From Planctomycetaceae bacterium (GTDB taxonomy: Bacteria; Planctomycetota; UBA1135; GCA-002686595), in the NCBI GenBank assembly GCA_011525785.1, contig WYBT01000056.1, positions 186,001 through 250,000 of the forward strand: a stretch of DNA of 64,000 bases. The letters are read 5' to 3'. The translations under genes were made by a program, and so were the position numbers. Shown piece by piece: positions 32,982-42,201 of this stretch (the first letter of the stretch is position 1; the number at the start of each line of letters is the position of its first letter). Under the pieces are notes generated by a model. The model had not been told where the DNA came from. It was given only the letters and a program-made list of their open reading frames with translations, and ran no database searches.

Positions 32982-34283
32982 TCAGAAGAAGATCGTGAGC
33001 TGCGCGAACAGCACTTCGCGATCGTCTTCGTCGCGCCCGTAGCCCACCCAGGCGTGCGCGCCGTCGAGCATCTTCGCGGCGACCATCAAGTCGACTTCGT
33101 GCTCGCCGCCGGTGGGCAGGAGCGAGTCGAGGTGCAGGTAGGCGAGGTCGACCGTGACGGTGTCGCTGGGCTTGAAGGTCAGGCCGAGCTGGTCCGTTGC
33201 GAGGTCCGAGCGCCACGCTCCGCCGTACTGATGCAGCAGGCCCGCGCTGTTGAAGTCGCCCGGGTTGATGTGCAGACGGCCCTCGGCGTCGGTGCGCGTG
33301 TAGCGCACGCGGTGCAGCACGTCGCCGGTCAAATCGGCCGTGTCCGCGAGCACGTTGGTGCGATACCCCACGAACGTGTCGTCAGCGCCGTTCGGGACGT
33401 CGTCGTTGCGCTGCGCGACTTCGGCGTTCCAGGTGAAGCGGTCGACCTTGCCCATGGCGGCGATCCCGTACCACGAGTCATCCGTGAAGTCGGGATTGCC
33501 GGCCGTGGGATCGAACTTGTCGCCGTCGCCCGTGCCGAACAGCACGTACGGCTCGAGCGCTGCGAAGTACTCGTTTCCCAGGTCGATGCGGCTCGTCGCG
33601 CCGACGAAGCGCTGTCCGTCGGCGACCAGGTTGCCCAACCCGTTGGTGGTCACGGTGCCGTTGTTGTCGAGCCCGAAGATCTCGAGCTTGTGCGGTCCGA
33701 ACTCGCGCGAGAGCCAGACACCCGTGCCCGAGGCGGGAAACTGCAGGAAGTCGCACGAACCGTAGACCAGGCCAGAAGCCAGCGCGAAGTAGCTGCGGCC
33801 CATGCGGAAGGTCTCGTCGAGCCCGATCAGGTCCTTGGTGACGAGATAGGCCTGCGCGATGCCGTCGAAGTTGTTGGTGTCGCCGTTGGGGTCGGCGTCG
33901 GAGTACGGATCGCCGCCGGGCCAGACCTCGGAGAAGTTGAACTGCGCGAAGGTGCTGACCTTGTCGTTGACCTTGAAGTCGAGGTTGATGCGCAGGCGGC
34001 TGGAGATCTGATCTCCCACGCCCGCGGCGGGATTGGCCGAACTCGGCGTGTAGTTGCCGCTGCTCGGCGCCCACGCGTTGCGCGTGCGGAAACGGATGTC
34101 GCCGGAGATGGCGAGGCGGTCGGAGACCAGCGTCAGGTCATCGCCGATGTTCCCCGCGATGGGCGGAGGCGGCGCGAAGCTGAAGCACTGGGGCGTGCCG
34201 CTCTGGAAGCCGCACTGGGCAGCGGCGGCGGTGGAGAGGAACGACGCGGCGAGCGCGATCTTCGTGAAGCGCTGAACGGTCAT
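32982..34283 (-). CDS. outer-membrane beta-barrel porin (alginate_exp-like)
   Basis: 433 residues. It has a typical signal peptide (FTKIALAASFLSTAAAAQ) from ATG 34283, then a short Pro-rich linker (FAPPPPIAGN) and a long beta-rich barrel with alternating aromatic/polar strands. The start of the barrel is ISGDIRFRTRNAWAP. The protein ends in LFAQLTIFF with a C-terminal Phe, the classic BAM signal of outer-membrane proteins. Segments such as YLVTKDLIGLDETFRMGRSYFAL fit alginate-export-type porins. The presence of an outer-membrane protein points to a diderm cell. The gene is upstream of the DinG-like helicase by 167 bp, with unknown coupling. Confidence 0.85.
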   Translation of the reverse strand: MTVQRFTKIALAASFLSTAAAAQCGFQSGTPQCFSFAPPPPIAGNIGDDLTLVSDRLAISGDIRFRTRNAWAPSSGNYTPSSANPAAGVGDQISSRLRINLDFKVNDKVSTFAQFNFSEVWPGGDPYSDADPNGDTNNFDGIAQAYLVTKDLIGLDETFRMGRSYFALASGLVYGSCDFLQFPASGTGVWLSREFGPHKLEIFGLDNNGTVTTNGLGNLVADGQRFVGATSRIDLGNEYFAALEPYVLFGTGDGDKFDPTAGNPDFTDDSWYGIAAMGKVDRFTWNAEVAQRNDDVPNGADDTFVGYRTNVLADTADLTGDVLHRVRYTRTDAEGRLHINPGDFNSAGLLHQYGGAWRSDLATDQLGLTFKPSDTVTVDLAYLHLDSLLPTGGEHEVDLMVAAKMLDGAHAWVGYGRDEDDREVLFAQLTIFF

Positions 34284-34624
34284 GAGACGGTAGGTGGTGT
34301 GGGACTCGAACCCAGCCGTCATCGGCGCTGCGCTCAGCACATGCGCCGCCGTTCGATCACGTCACGCTAGACCGCGATGCGAGGTGAAGAGACGACCGCC
34401 TCTCCGGCGACACATGGGGGAGCCCATGGGTTCGCGGGAGCGCCCTCAGGTCGGGCAGAAAATGTCGCCTCTTCGCAACAAGCCGGCGGAGCTTCCGCGC
34501 AGCGCCGAGTCAGCGCAAGGCCGAGCGGCGCGAAATCGTGCGCGAGTTTGGCTTGCGCAAGGCGCGGCGGCGGTGTGCGACGCCGGTGTGCGCGTCGAGC
34601 GCCGCGCGCTACTCTGCGCGTGAC
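34284..34624. other. divergent intergenic region (porin / tusA), no gene seen
   Basis: 341 bp between the divergent porin and tusA starts. It must contain both promoters, but no clear -35/-10 pair could be named with confidence. On the minus strand, 34293-34320 resembles the T-arm and 3' acceptor strand of a tRNA (GGGTTCGAGTCCC), but the 5' half of a cloverleaf is missing. No protein-coding frame with family similarity is visible. Confidence 0.5.
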
Positions 34625-34867
34625 ATGAGTTCGTCCGGCGATCCGCGCGCTGTCCAGTCCTCTTGGGACGCGGGCGACATGGGTTGCGGCGAGCTCGTGA
34701 TCGAACTGCGCGCGCGCATGCGCGAGCTCGCGCCCGGCGCTGTGTTGCGACTGGTCGCGCGCGACCCGGGCGCCGTCGAAGACATCCCCGCGTGGTGCGG
34801 TCTGACCGGACACGCGCTCGTCGACGCCGCTCACCCCGTTTACCTCATCCGCCGCAAGGAGAACTGA
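34625..34867 (+). CDS. TusA-family sulfurtransferase-like protein
   Basis: 80 residues. The TusA/YeeD fold is recognisable: WDAGDMGCGELVIELRARM with Cys21 at the persulfide position (usual motif CPxP, here CGEL), then LAPGAVLRLVARDPGAVEDIPAWCGLTGHALV, which matches the TusA core. TusA proteins carry a protein-bound persulfide and hand sulfur to partners such as DsrE/TusBCD or biosynthetic enzymes. The stop codon is one base before the DsrE-family start (34869), and a second TusA domain is fused to a MetE domain two genes later. ATG 34625 chosen by length and family start. Confidence 0.8.
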   Translation: MSSSGDPRAVQSSWDAGDMGCGELVIELRARMRELAPGAVLRLVARDPGAVEDIPAWCGLTGHALVDAAHPVYLIRRKEN

Positions 34868-34868
34868 C

Positions 34869-35228
34869 ATGGGCCGATTCTGCGTTTCGCTCACCTGCGC
34901 CAAGGACAACCGCGACAAGGCCACGGTGGCGTTCGTCGTCGCCAACGCCGCCGCTGGCTCGGAGCAGGAGACGATGGTGTTCCTCAGCACCGAAGGCGTG
35001 CGCCTCGCGACGCCTGGCTACGCCGACGACATTCGCGAAGAGGGCTTTGCGCCGCTCGCGGAGCTGATGGCGAAGTTCGCCGCCGCGGGCGGGAAGATCT
35101 ATGTGTGCTCGCCGTGCTTCAAGAAGCGCGGACTCGACGAGACCAAGCTCGTCGCGGGCGCCACGATCGTCGGCGGCGCAAAGCTGGTCGAGTTCCTGGC
35201 GGGCGGCTCGCCCTGCGTCTCGTTCTGA
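34869..35228 (+). CDS. DsrE-family sulfur-relay protein
   Basis: 119 residues. DsrE/DsrF-like fold: AFVVANAAAGSEQETMVFLSTEGVRLATPGYADD in several strands, then GGKIYVCSPCFKKRG with a CxxC pair at the position where DsrE/TusD-type proteins bear the active cysteine. DsrE family members accept sulfane sulfur from TusA. It sits between two tusA-type sequences with gaps of 1 and 11 bp, so the three genes form an operon for persulfide transfer. Start ATG at 34869. Confidence 0.85.
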   Translation: MGRFCVSLTCAKDNRDKATVAFVVANAAAGSEQETMVFLSTEGVRLATPGYADDIREEGFAPLAELMAKFAAAGGKIYVCSPCFKKRGLDETKLVAGATIVGGAKLVEFLAGGSPCVSF

Positions 35229-35239
35229 ACGATTCGCCC

Positions 35240-36763
35240 GTGGCCGGCCATCCGTACGCGCCGAAGGCCAGCTTTGACGGCGGCGATCTGGACTGCGGCA
35301 ACGGCCTGTTGCTGCTGATCCGCAAGCACATCGATCCGCTCGAGGTCGGTGAACTGCTCGAGATCCGCTCGCGCGAAATCAGCGTGCCCGAGGATCTGCC
35401 CGCGTGGTGTCGGCTGACGGGCAACGAGCTCGTCAGCCACCTCCAAGCGGGCCGCGAGCACAGTTTCCTCGTGTCGAAAGGCAAGTTCGCGCCCGAGCGC
35501 GCGCGGGCGGCCTCGACGCGGACCGCGATGCCGCTGCGGCAAGAAGTGCGCGAGGTGCGCATTCCGAACGCGCTGCCGCAGCCCGCGCCCGCGCCGGCGA
35601 TCGCGCCGCTGTCGGTGATGGGCGTGGGGAGCTGGCCGCGCCCCACGTGGCTGCTCGACGCGCTTCACCGCCATCTCGAAGGGCGCCTCGACGACGCGCA
35701 ATTCGAGGCTGCCTCGGATGACGCTGTGCGCCTGTGCGTGGACGCGCAGCTGCGCGCCGGCGTCGACGTCGTCACCGATGGCGAGCAGCGCCGCGACAAC
35801 TACGCGAGCTTCGTGGGCGGGATCCTCGACAACTGCCAGCTCATTCCGATCACCGACCTGCTGCCGTACGTCGACGACCCCGCGCAGTTCGAGCGCGAGC
35901 TGCGCGCGCTCGACGTGCCAGCGGGCAAGGTCCGCCATCCGGCGGTGTTCGGGCCGCTCGGCCGCTCGCGACCGATTGCTCTGAACGAAGCGCGCTTCCT
36001 GCGCACGCTCACCGACCGCCCGCGCAAGGTGGCGCTGCCCGGGCCGTACCTGCTGACGCGCACGATGTGGATGGAGTGCATCTCCGACCGCGCCTACGCG
36101 GACCGCGAGGCGCTCGCGCGCGACGTCGTGCGCGTGCTGCGCGAGGAGCTCGCCGACCTGCTCGCCGAGGGCGTGTCGCTGGTGCAGTTCGACGAGCCGG
36201 TGCTCAGCGAAGTGGTCTTCGGCCACGCGCGCGGGCAACGCACCTTCATGTGCGGCGCGCTGGGTGAGAAGCTCGACACGCCCGCGGAGCTCGAGTTCGC
36301 CGAGCGGCTGATGCGCGAGTTGGCGGCTGGTTTTCCACGCGAACGCCTGGCTCTGCACGTGTGCCGGGGCAACTGGTCGCCCGACGAGAGCGTGGCGCTG
36401 CACGGCGACTACTCGCCGCTGCTCGAGTTGCTCGCGCGCGCGCCGGTCGGGACCTTGTTCCTCGAGCTGTGCACGCCGCGCGCGGGCGACGGTCGACTGC
36501 TGGCGCAGCTTCCGCGCGACAAGCGCGTCGGCATCGGAGTCGTGAACCAAAAGCGCGCCGAGGTCGAGACCCCTGCGCAGATCCGCGCCCACGTCGAGCC
36601 CCTGATCGAGTTGCTCGGCCCCGAGCGCGTGCTGCTCAACCCCGACTGCGGCTTCGCGACCTTCGCCGACAACCCGCTGGCGTCGGCGGCGGTCGCGCAG
36701 GCCAAGCTCGCGTCGATCGTCGCGGCCTCGCGCGAGCTGCGACAGCGTTTCGGCGTGAGCTGA
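35240..36763 (+). CDS. fusion: TusA-like domain + cobalamin-independent methionine synthase (core-MetE) domain
   Basis: 507 residues from GTG 35240, 11 bp after the dsrE stop. Residues ~10-80 are a TusA-like domain with Cys19 (GGDLDCGNGLLL) and ISVPEDLPAWCRLTGNEL. A Pro/Ala linker leads to a MetE C-terminal (UROD-like barrel) domain from ~120. All four zinc ligands of the MetE family are present: His373 and Cys375 (LHVCRGN), Glu409 (LFLELC), Cys470 (NPDCG). The usual MetE N-terminal folate-binding half is absent, so this is a core-MetE. Fusion with a persulfide carrier suggests a link of sulfur delivery and methyl or thiol transfer; the methyl donor is unknown. Confidence 0.82.
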   Translation: MAGHPYAPKASFDGGDLDCGNGLLLLIRKHIDPLEVGELLEIRSREISVPEDLPAWCRLTGNELVSHLQAGREHSFLVSKGKFAPERARAASTRTAMPLRQEVREVRIPNALPQPAPAPAIAPLSVMGVGSWPRPTWLLDALHRHLEGRLDDAQFEAASDDAVRLCVDAQLRAGVDVVTDGEQRRDNYASFVGGILDNCQLIPITDLLPYVDDPAQFERELRALDVPAGKVRHPAVFGPLGRSRPIALNEARFLRTLTDRPRKVALPGPYLLTRTMWMECISDRAYADREALARDVVRVLREELADLLAEGVSLVQFDEPVLSEVVFGHARGQRTFMCGALGEKLDTPAELEFAERLMRELAAGFPRERLALHVCRGNWSPDESVALHGDYSPLLELLARAPVGTLFLELCTPRAGDGRLLAQLPRDKRVGIGVVNQKRAEVETPAQIRAHVEPLIELLGPERVLLNPDCGFATFADNPLASAAVAQAKLASIVAASRELRQRFGVS

Positions 36764-37007
36764 TCGGAGTGTTCTGGGTCACAGCTGCGTGGTCGTGATC
36801 CGACGCCATGCGCGCGTGTACGGCGACGACGGCAGCGGCGGCGGGCGAACGCGAGCTGTGGGTCAAGTCGCGGCCGTGAGCACGCCGCAACTGCCGCCGC
36901 GCTCTCGGGTTGCTGCTCGGGAGGTCGTCAGCCGCGGGCGATTTTCTCGGGATTCCTGCACCGACAGAGCTTCGTCGCGGGACCTGATCGCAAAGGAGAC
37001 CCTTCAC

Positions 37008-38237
37008 ATGCTCAAACTCATCGGGTGGGCGCTTGTCGCGGCGCCCGCGGTTGCGCAGACGACCTGGCACGTCGACGTCCACGCGCCGGCTGGGGGCGAC
37101 GGCTCTGCGAGCGCACCGTTCAACGCTATTCAGCAGGCGCACGATCAACCCGCAACGGTCGCCGGTGACACCATTCTCGTCGCTCCCGGCGTCTACGACG
37201 AGCACCTGACGATCACCAAGTACCTCACCGTGCGCTCGAGCGGCGGCGCGCTGGTCACGTTGATCGCGCCGACGACTGCGGGAACCGTCGTTCAGATGCC
37301 GTCGAATAGCGTGTGGCTCGGCGGAGGGCCGTGGCTCGAGGGGTTCAGCATCATCCATCCCCCCGTGGCTGGGGGAAACACGATCACAGCTCGCAGCGGC
37401 GCGCTCGACAGGTGCGCGGTCTACGCCGAGGGAGCGAACAACGCCGTGCTGGTCCAGTACGACTTGGTCGTGGCTCACTCGCTGGTCACGGGCGCGGTGG
37501 TGGGCGTTCGAGAGCACGCTCAGAGCGGCGGGTTCGCGATGGTGTTCAACTCGATCGTCGTCGGCAACACGACCGATCTGATCACTCCCGTGACGTTCAG
37601 CGCTTTGGTTCAGTACTCGTGCTACGAGACAGCGAACTTCGACGGCGACAACACCAACGTGGTGGCATCGCCGCAACTCTTCGATCTGTCGGGTCGCGAC
37701 CCGCACTTGAGGGCCAGCTCGCCCTGTATCGATGCCGGCGATCCACAGGCGCCGCTGGATCCGGACGGAACGCGCGCCGACATCGGACCCTTCCCGTTCG
37801 ACTCCGCGTGGACGCCTTCCCAGGTGTACTGCACGGCCCAAGTGAACTCACTGGGCTGCACGCCGTCGATCTCGGCGCTCGGCACGGCGAGCGCGACTTC
37901 GAGTCAAGCCTGCACGCTGTCGTGCGTCGACGAGCTGAACCAGAAGACCGGCCTGTTCTTCTACGGCTTCGGTCCGCGCAACACGCCTTACCAAGGCGGC
38001 TACCTGTGCGTGGCGAGCCCGCTGCGCCGCACGGCGCCCATGAACTCCGGTGGAAGCGTCGGACTCAACGACTGCTCGGGTAGCTACAGCCTCGATCTCA
38101 ACGCGTTGATCCAAAGCGGGAGCGACCCGCTGCTCGCGCCGGGCGCGGACGTTCACGTTCAATGCTGGTCGCGCGATCCGGGCGCGAGCTTCACGACGAA
38201 TCGCTCCAACGCAGTTCGCGTGCGCGTTTTGCCCTAA
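37008..38237 (+). CDS. secreted right-handed beta-helix protein with C-terminal module A
   Basis: 409 residues. The start ATG 37008 follows an AAAGGAG Shine-Dalgarno (about 36992-36998). A signal peptide (MLKLIGWALVAAPAVAQ) is followed by a repeat of Pel/DUF1565-like form: HVDVHAPAGGDGSASAPFNAIQQA, DTILVAPGVYDE and HLRASSPCIDAGD are hallmarks of parallel beta-helix surface proteins. Residues 274-409 are the Cys/Gly-rich module A (begins YCTAQVNSLGC, ends with WSRDPG...SNAVRVRVLP) found in three other proteins here. Function: extracellular, probably polysaccharide-related, not established. Confidence 0.8.
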   Translation: MLKLIGWALVAAPAVAQTTWHVDVHAPAGGDGSASAPFNAIQQAHDQPATVAGDTILVAPGVYDEHLTITKYLTVRSSGGALVTLIAPTTAGTVVQMPSNSVWLGGGPWLEGFSIIHPPVAGGNTITARSGALDRCAVYAEGANNAVLVQYDLVVAHSLVTGAVVGVREHAQSGGFAMVFNSIVVGNTTDLITPVTFSALVQYSCYETANFDGDNTNVVASPQLFDLSGRDPHLRASSPCIDAGDPQAPLDPDGTRADIGPFPFDSAWTPSQVYCTAQVNSLGCTPSISALGTASATSSQACTLSCVDELNQKTGLFFYGFGPRNTPYQGGYLCVASPLRRTAPMNSGGSVGLNDCSGSYSLDLNALIQSGSDPLLAPGADVHVQCWSRDPGASFTTNRSNAVRVRVLP

Positions 38238-38294
38238 GCACTCGCGCTGGCTCGACGCCAATCCCTGACGCGGCAAGGCGCGGGGGTCGAACGC

Positions 38295-38605
38295 CTACAC
38301 GCCCTGGTCGTACGCCGGCGCCGGCGCGTGCAGGTCGACCTCTTCGCCAATCCGAAGAGCTCGCGCCAAGCCTCGATCTCGCCGCGGTCGAGCAGCGGCG
38401 CGAGCAGCTCGTTGCGCGCAACAGCCCCGAGCGACACTCGACGGCGCCCCGTGCCCGCTCCCAGCGCTCCGATGGCCTGAGAGCAAACAAATTTATGCCC
38501 AACGATCGCCGCCGTGGCAGCATGCACGGCGGGGAGCGCGGGCGGCGCTGTCCCCAGCCGACGCTCCCAGGCTGCGTCCTCCGCGGCAAGGTTGAAGGAA
38601 CTCAT
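38295..38605 (-). pseudogene. possible decayed gene remnant between two secreted-protein genes
   Basis: This occupies most of the 366-bp gap at 38238-38603. On the minus strand one frame reads LLAPLLDRGEIEAWRELFGLAK and, after a -1/+1 shift in the same spot, the second frame reads RIGEEVDLHAPAPAYDQGV and then a stop at 38295. Joined, these look like the C-terminus of a real protein broken by a frameshift. I do not recognise the family. A minus-strand ATG at 38605 overlaps the start of the plus-strand gene. The stretch could also be non-coding. The rest of the gap holds the ribosome-binding region of the next gene. Confidence 0.3.
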
Positions 38606-41393
38606 GCTCGCAACAGTGCTTCGTCTCGCGTTCGCTGCACCGCTTTCCTTGGTGCTGGTCGGCGGCGCGCGTGCGCAATGCGGTCAGTGGTCCGATGGCT
38701 TCGCGACTGACGGCGTCGACAAGTCCGTCTTCACGCTCGCGGCGCGCGATTTCGGACAGGGGCCCGTGCTGTTGCTCGGCGGCGACTTCACCGTCGCGGG
38801 TGACAGGGCAGCTGCGCAGATCGCCAGTTGGGACGGCGCCACCTGGTCCAACCTCGGGGGCGGATTGAGCGGCACGGTTCCCTGCTGCCCGTTGGATCGC
38901 AATCTGTTGTGCAGCGTGGAGTTCGACGACGGCAGCGGCCCGGCGCTCTACATCGGGGGCCGGTTCCTGAATGTCGGGGGCGTCGCAGCTGCGCACGTGG
39001 CCAAGTGGGACGGCGCGAACTGGTCCGCTGTCGGCGCGGGTTTCGACGAGGCAGTCCAGGCGCTGGCGGTCTTCGACGACGGTTCGGGCCCAGCGCTGTA
39101 CGCGGGCGGTGCGTTCCGAGAGTCGGGCGGCGTACCGATGAACTCGCTTGCGCGCTGGGACGGCACGGCCTGGCAAGCGCTCGGGGCCGGGTTCGCGTTG
39201 AATCCGCAGACCGACGTCCGCGCGCTGGTCGCGTTCGACGACGGGAGCGGACCCGCGCTGTATTTCGGCGGCCAGATCTTCGACTACAACGGGGTCGCAG
39301 TCGGTCACCTCGGGCGCTGGGATGGCGCGACGGTGACGCGACCGGGAGCGGGCTTCGACCTCCCCGTGAACGCACTCATCGCGCACGACGACGGGACGGG
39401 TGTGGCGCTCTTCTCCGGCGGGAAGTTCACGAACAACGGTGCGACTTCGGTGCGCCGCATTGCGAAGTGGGACGGCGCTGCATGGAACCCGCTCGTTTTT
39501 GGCGGCACGAATGGACTCAACGGAACTGTCGAGGCACTCGCGACGTTCGACGACGGCGCCGGAAGCGCGCTTTTCGTCGGCGGGGCATTCGGAGCGGCGA
39601 GCGGCGTCGCCGCGTCTGCGATCGTCAAATGGGACGGCGGGAGTTGGACAGCACTGGGCGCTGGACTGACGGTTCCCGGTGCGCAGGGAGTTGTCGAGTC
39701 GCTAGCTGTATTCGATGACGGCGCGGGGCCGGCGCTGTATGCCGGCGGCTCATTCACGTTCGCGGGCGCGAGTCCCGCCAAGAACGTCGCGCGCTGGAGC
39801 GCCGGCGCCTGGAGCGCTCTGGGAGGCGGGGCCGGCGCGCCGCACGGGAGCGCGGTGTCCGCGCTCGCGGTGGCGAACTTCGGCGCTGGGAGCCAGCTCT
39901 ACGCGGGCGGCTCCTTCAACGCGATGGGAACGACGCCCGCGCAGAGAATCGCGCGCTTCGATGGCGCTGTGTGGCACGAGGTCGGCGGCGGCGTGTCGGG
40001 CGGGATCAGCCCGTCGGTCGAAGCGCTGCTCACAGTCGATGACGGAACTGGACCGGTACTCTACGTCGGAGGCAGCTTCACGTCAGCGGGTTCCACGCCA
40101 GCGCGCAACGTGGCCAAGTGGGACGGCGCGAGTTGGACCGCGCTTGGCGCGGGACTCAACGGCCCCGCGAGCGTGTTCGAGCTCTTCGATGACGGAAGTG
40201 GACCGGCGCTCTTCGTGGGTGGCGGCTTCTCTGAAGCAGGAGGACAGCCGGCATCGGCCATCGCGAAGTGGGATGGCTCGAGTTGGTCGGGGCTGGGCAG
40301 CGGAGTGCTCTATCGAGTCACCGCGCTGCGCTCGTTCGACGATGGAACCGGTCCGGCGCTTTTCGTCGCGGGCGATTTCACGATCGCAGGTGGCGCACCG
40401 GCCGACGGCCTCGCGCGCTGGGACGGAGCGGCATGGACGGCCATCACGCACCCGACGATCCTCGCCGCGAGTGACTTGGCGATCTACGACGACGGCGGCG
40501 GCCCCGCGTTGTTCGCGCTGGCGGGCCTCGGCTCGTTTCCGAACAACTCGCTGAGCCTGGCGAAGTGGAGCGGCAGCGGCTGGGACCTGGTGGGTGGTCT
40601 GCTCACGCAGTCTCCGGCCGCGCCAAGCGCCAGTCTGTTCGTGCACAACGACGGGCTGGGCGCGGGGGACGAGCTCTTCGTCGGTGGCGACTTCGAGTTT
40701 GCCGATGGGACGCCGGCCCGCGGTCTGGCTGCTTGGAACGGCGCAAGTTGGCGCGCACTGGGCGGGGGGATCGACTCGGTGTCGAGTCCCGGCGCGGTCA
40801 CGGTGTCGACGATGGTCTCCGTCGCCGCGGGAGGTGGTGCGCGCGACCTCTACGTCGGAGGCCGTTTCACTCATGCAGGCGGGCAGCACTCGAATGGACT
40901 CGCCGTGTGGAGCGGCTGCGTTCCCGCGCTCGGCGACGGCTATTGCTTTGGCGATGGAAGCGCGACGGCTTGCCCGTGCGGCAACGGCAGTGCGAGCGAC
41001 GCCGAACAAGGTTGCGCGCACTCAGGCGGTTTCGGCGCGCAGCTCGTCGCGCGCGGCTCGCCCAGCATTGCCGAAAACAGTCAGGTCTTCACCGTCGAGT
41101 TGCTGCCCCCCAACAAACCGTGTGTGTTGTTCATGGGCAACTCGCCGCTGAACGGCGGCGCCGGCGTCGTGTTCGGCGACGGATTGCGCTGCGCGGGTCC
41201 GAGCGTGCGTCGCCTCGGAGTGCGCAGCGGAGACGCAAACGGCTCGGCGAGCTGGGGGCCCGGCCTCAGCTCGCTGGGATACTGGAGCGCCGGCGACACG
41301 CGCTACTTCCAGGTCTGGTTCCGCGACTCCGGGGGCCCGTGCGGGAGCGCAACGAACATGAGCAGCGCGCTCGCTGTGACGTTCACGAATTGA
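38604..41393 (+). CDS. secreted 14-repeat propeller-like protein with C-terminal module B
   Basis: 929 residues. The signal peptide (LRLAFAAPLSLVLVGGARAQ) follows ATG 38604, which has a GAAGGA site 5 bases upstream. The body has about 14 imperfect repeats of ~55-60 residues with the consensus FDDGSGPALYxGGxF..AGG....(I/V)A.WDG..W..LGxG. Fourteen repeats would fit two seven-bladed beta-propellers, but this is an inference from repeat count. Residues 780-929 form a distinct C-terminal module (begins YCFGDGSATACPCGNGSA, ends ALAVTFTN) with paired Cys, different from module A. Function unknown; cell surface or secreted. Confidence 0.78.
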   Translation: MLATVLRLAFAAPLSLVLVGGARAQCGQWSDGFATDGVDKSVFTLAARDFGQGPVLLLGGDFTVAGDRAAAQIASWDGATWSNLGGGLSGTVPCCPLDRNLLCSVEFDDGSGPALYIGGRFLNVGGVAAAHVAKWDGANWSAVGAGFDEAVQALAVFDDGSGPALYAGGAFRESGGVPMNSLARWDGTAWQALGAGFALNPQTDVRALVAFDDGSGPALYFGGQIFDYNGVAVGHLGRWDGATVTRPGAGFDLPVNALIAHDDGTGVALFSGGKFTNNGATSVRRIAKWDGAAWNPLVFGGTNGLNGTVEALATFDDGAGSALFVGGAFGAASGVAASAIVKWDGGSWTALGAGLTVPGAQGVVESLAVFDDGAGPALYAGGSFTFAGASPAKNVARWSAGAWSALGGGAGAPHGSAVSALAVANFGAGSQLYAGGSFNAMGTTPAQRIARFDGAVWHEVGGGVSGGISPSVEALLTVDDGTGPVLYVGGSFTSAGSTPARNVAKWDGASWTALGAGLNGPASVFELFDDGSGPALFVGGGFSEAGGQPASAIAKWDGSSWSGLGSGVLYRVTALRSFDDGTGPALFVAGDFTIAGGAPADGLARWDGAAWTAITHPTILAASDLAIYDDGGGPALFALAGLGSFPNNSLSLAKWSGSGWDLVGGLLTQSPAAPSASLFVHNDGLGAGDELFVGGDFEFADGTPARGLAAWNGASWRALGGGIDSVSSPGAVTVSTMVSVAAGGGARDLYVGGRFTHAGGQHSNGLAVWSGCVPALGDGYCFGDGSATACPCGNGSASDAEQGCAHSGGFGAQLVARGSPSIAENSQVFTVELLPPNKPCVLFMGNSPLNGGAGVVFGDGLRCAGPSVRRLGVRSGDANGSASWGPGLSSLGYWSAGDTRYFQVWFRDSGGPCGSATNMSSALAVTFTN

Positions 41394-41421
41394 GTCCGGC
41401 GCAAAGGCGCCGCGCGTGACG

Positions 41422-42009
41422 TCAATTCCCAGCGACGTTCAGCCGCGCTTCGAGTCTGCTGCGCACGGCGGGCCATTCTTCGTTGGTGATGCTGAAGAGC
41501 ACGGTGTCGCGCAGGTGGCCGTCGGGCATGACCATGTGCTTTCGCAATACGCCTTCACGCACGCAGCCGAGCTTGAGCATCGCGCGCTGGCTCTGCTCGT
41601 TGCGCGAGTCGGTCTTGAGCTGCACGCGAATGCACCCCAGCCGCTCGAAGGCGTGCTCGAGCAGCAGCAGCTTCGCCTCGGGATTCACACGCGTGCCCTG
41701 CGCCGACCGTGCGATCCACGTGTGGCCGATCTCGAGCCCGCGATGCGCGGCGCGGATGTCGAAGTACGAGCTCGTCCCGACAGCCTGGTCGCGCGCGAGG
41801 TCGACGATGGCGAACGCGATGCGCTCGGGCGAGGCGGTCGCCTCGCTGATGTAGCGCTCGAGTCCGCGCACGTCCCAGCTCGCTGGAGAGTGATTCATGT
41901 AGCGAAACAGCTCCGGGCTGCCTGTGTGCGCCAAGTCCGCAGCGTGACGCAGTGCTAGCGGCTCGAGTTGAACGAAACGCCCGCGCAGAGTGAGGGGCTC
42001 GACCTTCAT
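41422..42009 (-). CDS. GNAT N-acetyltransferase, RimJ/RimL-like
   Basis: 195 residues. GNAT fold of the RimJ/RimL type: LTLRGRFVQLEPLALRHAADLA at the N-terminus, IARSAQGTRVNPEAKLLLLEHAFE for the acetyl-CoA binding loop region, and LKTDSRNEQSQRAMLKLGCVREGVLRKHMVMPDG in pieces near the C-terminus, a near-diagnostic stretch. It acetylates an amine, either a protein N-terminus or a small molecule such as an antibiotic. It is convergent with the 38604-41393 gene, only 28 bp apart, and divergent from the next gene over 192 bp. Confidence 0.88.
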   Translation of the reverse strand: MKVEPLTLRGRFVQLEPLALRHAADLAHTGSPELFRYMNHSPASWDVRGLERYISEATASPERIAFAIVDLARDQAVGTSSYFDIRAAHRGLEIGHTWIARSAQGTRVNPEAKLLLLEHAFERLGCIRVQLKTDSRNEQSQRAMLKLGCVREGVLRKHMVMPDGHLRDTVLFSITNEEWPAVRSRLEARLNVAGN

Positions 42010-42201
42010 GGCGCCTCTTCTACTTGCTGCCGCCGACCGGCGCGCGCCGTTGTTGATCCTCGGACAAGCCGCTCAGCGCGGCCGGTCTCGATTCGTTGAG
42101 GCGCTGGGGCGGAGATGGGCGAGCTGTCAACAGGCCCGACTTAGCCACCGGCTCAGTGCGAGAGCGCAGCGGCGTCGCCGGGTGTCCGCGATCCTGAATG
42201 C

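Noticed and set aside
34290..34375. Possible tRNA on the minus strand (GGGTTCGAGTCCC T-loop-like motif plus an ACCACC 3' end)
   Set aside because: No matching 5' acceptor strand, one mismatch in the T stem and no normal D arm or anticodon loop were found; treated as a chance or a decayed fragment.
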